Source of the DNA: Erigeron canadensis | Taxonomy: Eukaryota > Streptophyta > Magnoliopsida > Asterales > Asteraceae | DNA length: 64,000 nucleotides | Assembly (NCBI RefSeq): GCF_010389155.1 | Contig: NC_057764.1 | Coordinates: 38,634,275-38,698,274, forward strand | Direction: 5' to 3' | Part shown: one piece after another, positions 27,893 through 39,800 of the stretch | Layout of the letters: every line of letters starts with the position of its first letter | Position numbering within the stretch: position 1 is the stretch's first letter | The notes under the pieces: generated by a model | The model's database searches: none | What the model saw: only the letters and a program-made list of their open reading frames with translations | Told to the model about the DNA's origin: nothing | Translations under genes and position numbers: made by a program

Positions 27893-30800
27893 ATGAAGCA
27901 GATGTGTGGGATTTGTTCATCGCAGGTTTTCTTCTCTGTGGCTGTTGTAACTGGCTGCATATCTGTCATTATTAACATGACTTATACCGACCCTCCTCTG
28001 GACTCTGGTTCGTCTTTCTGTATCTATTTTCCTCCCTATATGTTTCTACTTTATAGTCGTTTACATTTTCAGCTTACGTGATGCTATGATAATATTCATG
28101 ATCTTCCCGTGAAAGGTGGTGGGTTGACTGCAAGCAGGGAATTTAAGTTTGGGCCAACATATGTAGTTAGACCTAAAGGCAAACACCAGGCGACCATTGT
28201 CTGGCTTCATGGGCTTGGTGATGATGGCTTAAGGTGATGTAATCTAGATATCCCTTTTGTACTTTTCGTAACCTTGTTACTTAATCTTTTTTTGAGGAAT
28301 AACTCTGGTAAGTTAGGACAATTATATTTCAGAAATAGAATATATTCCAAACCTCTCTTTTCGGTGTTCTTTTGTAGATCACTTGAGGAAATAACCTTTT
28401 AACAAATAGTAGCACCTTATATCCAGATAAAAAATTTGTTGATAGATGATTATCGACTCCAGTAAGAAAGGAGAACTGTGATTTTTCAAACTTATCCTGC
28501 CTAGTTAGCCCTCTATCATCCGTTACTCCGGCCAAGGTATACATCTTCATGAGATGTATAGTTCCAACTTGATCTGCTATTGGTAGCATTTTAAGTAACT
28601 ATTTAAAGCTTTGTCTTACAGGTTTACTTCAATTGCTTATGCGAGATTATAATCTCTAGTACTGTTTGGAAATGATTTGTGAAGGGTGAGTAAGATCCAT
28701 GTTCTGTTTTATCAGCTTATTTTTATGTGCAGTTGGCCCCAACTCTTGGAGACCCTTCCTCTACCGAATGTAAGCACAAGTTCATTGCCAGTTAGTTACT
28801 ACACCATCATTATTTGGGACATGCTTTCTACAAAAAATCATGATATGACCTACAAAATCAATAAATTAATGTAGTCGATGGCTAAAAGTTACTTATTACA
28901 CAAGAAAATATGTACGTTTCATGTAAATGCCTAAAAGTTATTATAAATTTATCACTTTCCTAATGAAAATGCTACTCTAGAGGTATGAATCACTAACGGG
29001 ACAGAGGTTTCCCCTACTAAACTCATAAAGAATCTTGGACTAAGTAGGTTTGGTTCTTTCGTAAGTATTGAGTTGATGCCAAAAGTTAGTTTCATATATA
29101 CGCTGCAGATCAAATGGATATGCCCTACTTCTCCTGCTCAACCATTTACTTTATATGGCGGACTTCCTACAAATGCATGTAGGTTATTAGATGCTTTGCA
29201 AGTGTAAATTTATAAGTATTTTTCAATAAATATTACAGTACTACTTCACCCCTTTCAAATTAATGCAACGTCGACTTCTTTGACGGAGTTTCAATCAAAA
29301 TTATCTCAGTGGTGGACTAACTATTAAGTACTCTAGTCCATTCATTGTGTAATTAGATATTTTACTACCAGTCCAGTACTTCTATCAAAGCTTATGTCAA
29401 GTCAAACAAGCGGCAGATCCACGTCGAGTGGAGGGTATGCGTGTGCATACCCATAAATGTAACACCCCGAGCTAGGGCTCGAAATATTACGGAAATCATA
29501 TAGCACAAGGAGGGATTATCGTAGGCAACTAAATGACATTAATGAATTCGGTGAATCCACAACAAGTCAAATATTCAAACAATGCATAAGGAGCAAATGA
29601 CCATCAAAGTTTACAAAAGAGAATTCTAGAGATGGCTATCGATCCTAAGCATTAATCCAAAAGTGGGCGTATGAATCCTTGATCCATAAAGTCCATGCCC
29701 GAAACCAAAAGCTACACCAGATCATGCATCACATCCTTGAACCACCTGATTACCTGAAAAGTGTTCTACAAGTCAACACGAGGTTGGTGAGTTCGTAGTG
29801 GTGGCCCAAGATGAACCACCGACCATAACCACATGTCATGAAAACAAGAACAATTATCACATACAAGTAGTCTTACACGTCATCCAACCAATGCATCACT
29901 ATATAACAAACGTATAAGAACAATCAATGCAATGTCAATGCCATGATGTGAATGATATGCATGCCAAACCAAAATACATATAATATGTAGGGCCATTATG
30001 CCATCTATGCAACGATACTCACAGGTCATCACCATGACCATTGTGGCATCTCAAAAACGTCGGCGAATATACGTCTATAACCCGGATGACCAACACCAGT
30101 GTATACGTCTATACCTGGATAAACACATTTGTCTCAACAGACAACCAAATCATCTCAAAGCAACCAACACAATGCAAGCCCAACAATCCATCAATCCAAC
30201 ATCCAATAACCAACAATATGATCAAACTATACATACATACACTTGAGAGGGCTTGCTTTCAAAGAGTCCTCGATGTTTGTATACAGGGTGTACCAGCGGC
30301 TAACCCTCCACATCTCAAACCTTTTGAACGCGAAGTCGACTTCCATGTATGTACATCTAATCTAAATATAACCTTTCTCAATACCAACATACACAAAACA
30401 TTTCAATGATTCATCCATCAATCATCATTCAATCAACAAACAATTAATTCAAACAAATAAACACACAATGTACACTTTTCAGCCCGAATCTCAATAGAGT
30501 AGGGAGATACGAACTCACCTTGATTGGCAAAAGAGGCTAATATCGAATTAAGATGAGATTATAGGTGATTATAGTGCTCCACGCGTCCACAACCTAGTAA
30601 TGTTTACAAGACATGCATTATTCACCAAAGACGATTCTCTAACTAGGTTTTAGCTTTAGTTTATGGCTTTGAAAGACTTTCGGGACCCAACATGGTCGTT
30701 AGGGAGGTCATGTAATAGTTTGTAACCAAAATGAAGTCGCCCCAAGGTCGCCTCATTCTCAAACATAAGTTATATGTTTATTTAGTTTATGTTAATGTCT

Positions 30801-33800
30801 TGAATTAGGTTCCAAAGAGGACACCCAACTTTAAACGACTCGTTTGTCATGTGTAGGGCACCAATAAGGTCATAAGAGTACATTCCGGAAAGGTCGGGAC
30901 GATCCTAGGATGTTAGAACTAAAGCTAGGAAAAAGTTAAGTGATTTAAGCCCCCAACTGCGCCGCAACTTATCGCTGCGCCGCAGCTGAAAAACAGACTC
31001 GTGAAGCTGCGCAGCAGCTTAACTAGCTGCGCAGCAGCTGAAAAACAGAATTGTGAAGCTGCGCAGCAGCTTAACTAGCTGCGCAGCAGCTCACCCAGTT
31101 CAGCCTCAGCAACCCATTTCGACCTAAACACACCAAAACTAACCCATAACTCATTTTTGACACCCAAAATCGATTTGTGAAGCATCAAAACTCAATATGA
31201 AGCATAATTAAGCATGTTTACACATGAATAACCCAAACCCACTTTAAAATCTTTCTTCAAAACACCAACTCAAGTTCAAATTCGGTTAACCCATTACTAA
31301 CCCTAGACAAACCCTAATTCGACTTTTGACCCGATTTGTGACCCGAAAATGTTTTGGCACAACTATAGGTACATTTACTAACATGAAGTGAAGGTCATAG
31401 AGTAGAATTTACTTACCAAAAGCTTCACAAATCCTCAAACCCGAATTTTGATTCAAATGAGGTCATTTCTTACACTTTGGAACCCAAGTTTTTGATATGA
31501 AGTTAAAATGGTGATAAGATTTATTATTCTTGCATTAACTAAGCTTGAATTTCCATGAACTATGAATTAAATTAGAGAGAGAGAGTGAAAGGAGAGTGTG
31601 TTCTTGGGAGTAAAGAAAAAAGAGATAAGAAGAATAAGGGAAGGAAAGGATAAGGTGGGTGGGGGTTGGGTTGACTAAGGTGGGTCATGGGTCAAGACTT
31701 TGATCCATGGGTTGACCCGTCAACATAACTAATTAGTTCAAAACCCACGACATTACATCTAGCACACCGTCAACCGGCTCATTGAGTATACAATTAGTCA
31801 TTTAACCACAAGATGGATTTAAAGATATCATTAACTACTATAATTCATAACATGATACTTAAAGTCAACGGGTCAAAATTCATGGATGTTACATTATTCC
31901 CCCGATAAAAGGATTTCGTCCCGAAATCTAATAAAACACTAATTATTAAACAAATCCGGGTACTTGGACTTCATATGATCCTCACGCTCCCAAGTGAACT
32001 CGGCTCCGCGTCTAGCATTCCATCTAACCTTAACAATGGTATAATGCTTGTTCTTGAGCTTTTTGGTTTGACGGTCCAAGATCTCTACCGGCTCCTCCAC
32101 AAAATTTAAATTCTTATCCACCCGAATTTCATTCATAGGCACATGTTGTGTCGGGTCCGCCAAGCATTTGCGTAGGTTGCAAATGTGGAAGACATCATGT
32201 ACTCCCCCAAGTTCTTGTGGCAATTCCAACCGATAAGCAACCTTCCCAACCCGTTCAATAATCTTAAAAGGACCGATATACCTTGGCCCGAGTTTGCCTC
32301 TCTTCACAAAACGGATAACACCCTTCCAGGGCGACACCTTCAACAATACATAATCCCCCGCTTCAAACTCTAGCGGTCGCCGCCTCACATCGGCATACTT
32401 CTTTTGTCTTTCACGGGCCAATTGCAATCTCTCCTTGATTTGGTAGATCACCTTTGTTGTTTCCACCACAATCTCCGGTCCAATGAGTTGGCTTTCACCG
32501 ATCTCCGCCCAAGCTAGGGGAGATCGGCAAACCCTACCATATAAAGCTCTAAAAGGCGCCATTTGGATGGTGGCATGATAACTATTGTTGTATGAAAATT
32601 CCACCAAAGGCAAGTGATCTTCCCAACTCCCACTAAAATCAATGGCACATGCCCTTAACATATCTTCAAGCGTTTGTATTGTCCTTTCGGTTTGCCCATC
32701 CGTTTGAGGATGAAACGCCGTGCTCATATTTAGTCGCGTACCCATTGCACGATGAAAGGCCCTCCATAAATTCGAGTTATACCGGGAATCTCTATCGGAG
32801 ATGATAGAAACCGGAACTCCATGTTTAGACACCACTTCCTTGATGTACAAACGAGCTAAGGTGTCAACACCATCGGTTTCACGAATGGCCACGAAATGAG
32901 CCGACTTCGTTAACCGATCAACTATCACCCAAATTGTATCGCGACCACTTCTTGTCTTCGGTAACTTCGTTATGAAGTCCATTGCAATGTGTTCCCATTT
33001 CCATTCGGGGGCCTCGGGTTGCACTAATAATCCGGGTGGCTTCTTATGATCGGCTTTCACTTGTAAGCAAGTAAGGCACTCACTCACATACCTAGCCACA
33101 TCTCGCTTCATACCCGGCCACCAATAGAAATCTCTTAAATCAAAATACATCTTATCCGACCCGGGGTGGACCGAATAAGGTGATCGATGAGCTTCATGCA
33201 TGAGAAGAGTTCTTAGATTGCCGAAAATGGGAACCCAGAGCCTTCCAACTAAATAGAGCCCATTATCACTCTTCCTATCGAATTGTTGCTCCATACCATC
33301 CAAATTCTCATTACCAAAGTTTTCTGGTCGAGTGGCTTGTACTTGAGCCGCAATGATTTGATCGCGAATGTTTGGTCCTACCGTGAGGCTCATAACCCTA
33401 GCACGTCTTGGTTTAACTCGTTCCTTCCGGCTCAAGGCATCGGCTACCACATTGGCCTTACCCGGATGATAACGGATGTCACAATCATAGTCACTAAGGA
33501 GTTCAAGCCAACGTCTTTGTCTCATGTTCAATTCACTTTGATTAAAAATGTGTTGTAGGCTTTTGTGATCGGTATAAATCACGCACTTGGTGCCATAGAG
33601 ATAATGCCTCCAACACTTCAAAGCAAATACTACCGCTCCCAATTCTAAGTCGTGTGTCGGATAGTTCTTCTCGTGCACCTTCAATTGGCGGGAGGCGTAT
33701 GCAATAACTTTGCCCCTTTGCATAAGGACACAACCCAATCCTTGCCCCGAAGCATCACAATATACTACAAAATCTTCAACTCCATCGGGAAGGGTTAGAA

Positions 33801-36800
33801 TGGGTGCTTCACACAACATGTTCTTAAGAGTTTGAAAGGCTTGTTCTTGTCTATTGCCCCATTCGAATTTCCGTTCTTTTTGAGTCAAGAGTGTAAGAGG
33901 TTGTGCAATGCGGGAGAAATTTTCGATAAATCTTCTATAGTAACCCGCCAATCCAAGGAATTGACGGATTTCGGAAGGTGTTTCGGGTCTCCTCCAATTC
34001 TTAACCGCTTCGATCTTACTTGGGTCAACGTGAATACCGTCTTTGCTTACCATGTGACCAAGGAAGTGAACCTTCTCCAACCAAAACTCACACTTGGAGA
34101 ATTTAGCATACAATTTCTCCTTTCTTAACAACTCGAGTACTTCTCGCAAGTGTTCGGCATGTTCTTCCTTCGTTTTAGAATAAACAAGTATGTCGTCAAT
34201 AAAGACAATGACGGACTTGTCCAAGAAAGGGCGACACACCCGGTTCATCAAATCCATGAATACTGCTGGTGCATTGGTCAACCCGAAAGGCATAACGGTG
34301 AATTCAAAGTGCCCATACCGAGTTCGGAAAGCCGTTTTATGAATGTCATCATCATGAACCGGAGTTGATGATAACCCGAGCGGAGATCGATTTTGGAAAA
34401 GTGCTTGGCACCTTGAAGTCGGTCAAAGAGGTCATCGATTCGAGGGAGAGGATATCGATTCTTCACCGTAAGCTTATTCAACTCCCGATAGTCTATACAC
34501 ATTCTAAACGACCCGTCTTTCTTCTTGACAAAGAGAATGGGAGCACCCCAAGGAGATTGACTAGGACGGATGAAACCTTTCTCTTGAAGTTCCTTAAGTT
34601 GAGCTTCGAGTTCTTGCATTTCAGTGAGGGCAAGTCTATAAGGAGCTTTTGCCACGGGTGCGGCTCCCGGAATAAGATTGATACGAAAGTCAAGTTCACG
34701 AGATGGGGGTAATCCCGGTAATTCTTCCGGAAAAACATCAGAGAATTCACAAACAATAGGAACAGTCTTCAATTCTACCTTTGAGATGGTAGCACTAAAG
34801 ACTTTAGAATTTAGAGAATCGGAAGTTTCACCTTGAACTCTAAGAATCTTACCGCTAGACAACGGTATTTTAACAACTCTCTCCCCACAATCAATAGTTG
34901 CATTTACCGCCGTTAACCAATCCATTCCCACAATAACGTCAAAGCTACCGATTTCAAAAGGCATAAGGTCGATGTAGAATTCGATGTCGTTTAGAGTCAA
35001 AATACAATCACGAAGTATTTGACTAAGTTTTGCTAAGGTGCCATTTACCGTTTCTATATCGAGTACATAGTTTAGGGCACACGGATGCACATCAATCAAA
35101 GGAATAAAGCGAGAGGACACAAAACTATAATCGGCTCCAGAATCAAATAAAACCGTTGCATAATGACCATTAAGAAGAAAGGTACCTGCAACAACATTGG
35201 GATCATTACGGGCCTCATTTGCATTGACCGCAAAGGCTCGGCCACGGGGTTGCACTTGGTGACCTTGTTGTCCCCGGTTTTGGTTAGGTCCGGCAATTTG
35301 TAGTTGATTGGGGTGAACGGCCACTTGAACTTGTTGTCCCACCCATTGAGGACAATTGTTACGGTAATGATTTGGGCTACCGCACACATAACATTCGCCT
35401 CTTCTTTGATTGCCTTGAGGAGGAAGAGCTTGAATAGGAGCTACATTGAGCGGACCCGTACCCCCCCTTGGTGCCCTACATTCTTTCGCCATATGCCCCA
35501 AACGGTTACAATTAAAGCATGCCCCACATTGAACATTGGCGGGGTGGTGTCTATTGCATCTTCCACAATGTGGGTGGGGCCCCACATAAGGCTTCTTCAC
35601 CGGCTCCACCGCCGCCATCACCCTACCCCGATTAGCATTCTTGGAGTCAAACCTCCCCATCTTCCTTGGACCACTTGTTTCCCCAACCTCCTTTCTTTTT
35701 GATGATACGATGATGATTTACTCAAAACTCCACTTCTTAACAAGTCTTCGGTAACACTACCGGCACGGTTAATAGCCTCGACCATGGAAGTAGGCATGAC
35801 CGGATTGATGAGAGAACGAACTTGTGGAGTCAAACCCAAAACAAACTTCTCAATGGCCCGAGACTCGGTGCTCACTAGGTGAGGAACAAGGGTAGACAAC
35901 TCTTGGAATCGTCTAACATAGCCCTTGTAGTCGGCCCCGTCCATTTTGAGATGGACAAACTCGATGGTCAAGTTTTGGAGCTCATAAGGTGGGCAAAATT
36001 TCTCTTTCACTTTGTTCTTGAAGTCGGCCCATTCCAAATTGTGGGCCCGACCCAAGGCCTTCTCTTGGTTCCACCAACTTAAAGCATCCTCCTTGAACAT
36101 ACCGGAGGCATAATAAATTCGGTCATCATAAGTACAATGACTCCTTTCAATCACCGCTTCAATCCTCTCAAACCATTTTATACATTCCACGGGCCCACCC
36201 AACCCATCAAACTCCGGTGCCCCACAATTCTTGAAATCTTTGAATTGACAACCTTGGCGGTACACTCCGTGTTGGTTATACCTAGCCCTATAGTTATCCG
36301 CTCTTTCGAGTTCTTCTTCTTCTTCTTCTTCTACTACAACATGAGGTTGAGCACCCTCATCATTCACATTTTCCGGGTTTCCAACGTTTTGATGCTCATT
36401 AGGTTGTACCCCATTGTTCCCATCAAGAGTTGCTTGGACTTGGGCAACAATAGTCGGCATGATATTGGAGACCGTTTGAGCAATCACATCCGCCAAGTTA
36501 GGCCTGGGAGCCTCACCACGACCCCTACCTCGGCCCCTACCTCGTCCTCCACCACGACCTCTACCACCCGGCCCCTACCTCTACCTCCTTGCACTTCCGG
36601 TTGAGCTTCCGGTTGAGGTTCTTCCGAGTTAGCCCTATAGTTAGTTCCAGCTCTTCTTGGTCTTACCATTTCTATAAAACAAGCAAGGCGTTGACCCGAA
36701 AGTTAGTCTCAATACTCACATGTTAGTCACACAAGTTGTCAATGCCCTCAAGTCGACATAACATACACATTTCATACCATTAAGCTAAGGCAAAAGCGAT

Positions 36801-39800
36801 AGATTTCTAGGGAGAAATTATTACTTACCATACTGAGCTCACTACAATCATTTATCATACAATCCTATAATCTAGCACGGATGGTTCAAAGTATAATCCG
36901 AATCCAATATGCTTTCTAGTTACTGATCGAGTTTGTGTACAGGGTGTACCGGCGGCTAACCCTCCACTCAATCAACTTCCCAAAAAGCATATCGATTCCT
37001 TATTATGCTTTAAACCAAGCGTGCGCAACCCGTGATGTCATTAAATTGCTATAACATCGGGTGACCATAAAATAGTTGATCACGCTCTTTTAGGGTTGCC
37101 ACAATGTTACATCAAGTTAACGCCATAACTTCACCTCGCCCTAAATCAACAACTATTATCAAACAACAATCCATCTCAATCACAATCAAACTCAAACCAA
37201 AACCATATCGTACTCAATTCATCACATAATTGGTCTCAACTACGAACTCCCAATGTACACTTTCTAGGGTTCACAAAAATCAAGTTGCACACAAAATTCC
37301 TAGCCATGCATGCTATATGAAGAGTTTTAACTTAAGCCGTAGTCTAGGTCAAACCACCTAATTCTCTACGACCTGGCATGGGCCACCATTCTGTAACACC
37401 CCGAGCTAGGGCTCGAAATATTACGGAAATCATATAGCACAAGGAGGGATTATCGTAGGCAACTAAATGACATTAATGAATTCGGTGAATCCACAACAAG
37501 TCAAATATTCAAACAATGCACAAGGAGCAAATGACCATCAAAGTTTACAAAAGAGAATTCTAGAGATGGCTATCGATCCTAAGCATTAATCCAAAAGTGG
37601 GCGTATGAATCCTTGATCCATAAAGTCCATGCCCGAAACCAAAAGCTACACCAGATCATGCATCACATCCTTGAACCACCTGATTACCTGAAAAGTGTTC
37701 TACAAGTCAACACGAGGTTGGTGAGTTCGTAGTGGTGGCCCAAGATGAACCACCGACCATAACCACATGTCATGAAAACAAGAACAATTATCACATACAA
37801 GTAGTCTTACACGTCATCCAACCAATGCATCACTATATAACAAACGTATAAGAACAATCAATGCAATGTCAATGCCATGATGTGAATGATATGCATGCCA
37901 AACCAAAATACATATAATATGTAGGGCCATTATGCCATCTATGCAACGATACTCACAGGTCATCACCATGACCATTGTGGCATCTCAAAAACGTCGGCGA
38001 ATATACGTCTATAACCCGGATGACCAACACCAGTGTATACGTCTATACCTGGATAAACACATTTGTCTCAACAGACAACCAAATCATCTCAAAGCAACCA
38101 ACACAATGCAAGCCCAACAATCCATCAATCCAACATCCAATAACCAACAATATGATCAAACTATACATACATACACTTGAGAGGGCTTGCTTTCAAAGAG
38201 TCCTCGATGTTTGTATACAGGGTGTACCAGCGGCTAACCCTCCACATCTCAAACCTTTTGAACGCGAAGTCGACTTCCATGTATGTACATCTAATCTAAA
38301 TATAACCTTTCTCAATACCAACATACACAAAACATTTCAATGATTCATCCATCAATCATCATTCAATCAACAAACAATTAATTCAAACAAATAAACACAC
38401 AATGTACACTTTTCAGCCCGAATCTCAATAGAGTAGGGAGATACGAACTCACCTTGATTGGCAAAAGAGGCTAATATCGAATTAAGATGAGATTATAGGT
38501 GATTATAGTGCTCCACGCGTCCACAACCTAGTAATGTTTACAAGACATGCATTATTCACCAAAGACGATTCTCTAACTAGGTTTTAGCTTTAGTTTATGG
38601 CTTTGAAAGACTTTCGGGACCCAACATGGTCGTTAGGGAGGTCATGTAATAGTTTGTAACCAAAATGAAGTCGCCCCAAGGTCGCCTCATTCTCAAACAT
38701 AAGTTATATGTTTATTTAGTTTATGTTAATGTCTTGAATTAGGTTCCAAAGAGGACACCCAACTTTAAACGACTCGTTTGTCATGTGTAGGGCACCAATA
38801 AGGTCATAAGAGTACATTCCGGAAAGGTCGGGACGATCCTAGGATGTTAGAACTAAAGCTAGGAAAAAGTTAAGTGATTTAAGCCCCCAACTGCGCCGCA
38901 ACTTATCGCTGCGCCGCAGCTGAAAAACAGACTCGTGAAGCTGCGCAGCAGCTTAACTAGCTGCGCAGCAGCTGAAAAACAGAATTGTGAAGCTGCGCAG
39001 CAGCTTAACTAGCTGCGCAGCAGCTCACCCAGTTCAGCCTCAGCAACCCATTTCGACCTAAACACACCAAAACTAACCCATAACTCATTTTTGACACCCA
39101 AAATCGATTTGTGAAGCATCAAAACTCAATATGAAGCATAATTAAGCATGTTTACACATGAATAACCCAAACCCACTTTAAAATCTTTCTTCAAAACACC
39201 AACTCAAGTTCAAATTCGGTTAACCCATTACTAACCCTAGACAAACCCTAATTCGACTTTTGACCCGATTTGTGACCCGAAAATGTTTTGGCACAACTAT
39301 AGGTACATTTACTAACATGAAGTGAAGGTCATAGAGTAGAATTTACTTACCAAAAGCTTCACAAATCCTCAAACCCGAATTTTGATTCAAATGAGGTCAT
39401 TTCTTACACTTTGGAACCCAAGTTTTTGATATGAAGTTAAAATGGTGATAAGATTTATTATTCTTGCATTAACTAAGCTTGAATTTCCATGAACTATGAA
39501 TTAAATTAGAGAGAGAGAGTGAAAGGAGAGTGTGTTCTTGGGAGTAAAGAAAAAAAGATAAGAAGAATAAGGGAAGGAAAGGATAAGGTGGGTGGGGGTT
39601 GGGTTGACTAAGGTGGGTCATGGGTCAAGACTTTGATCCATGGGTTGACCCGTCAACATAACTAATTAGTTCAAAACCCACGACATTACATCTAGCACAC
39701 CGTCAACCGGCTCATTGAGTATACAATTAGTCATTTAACCACAAGATGGATTTAAAGATATCATTAACTACTATAATTCATAACATGATACTTAAAGTCA

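Noticed and set aside
29998..30409. Two overlapping frames of 82 and 122 codons, repeated at 37932-38343
   Set aside because: They lie in the LTRs, antisense to the element, and are identical only because the LTRs are. No domain.
32185..36604. Plus-strand frames across the chromovirus (for example 34150-34712, 35304-35702, 36137-36604)
   Set aside because: Shadows of gag-pol on the minus strand.
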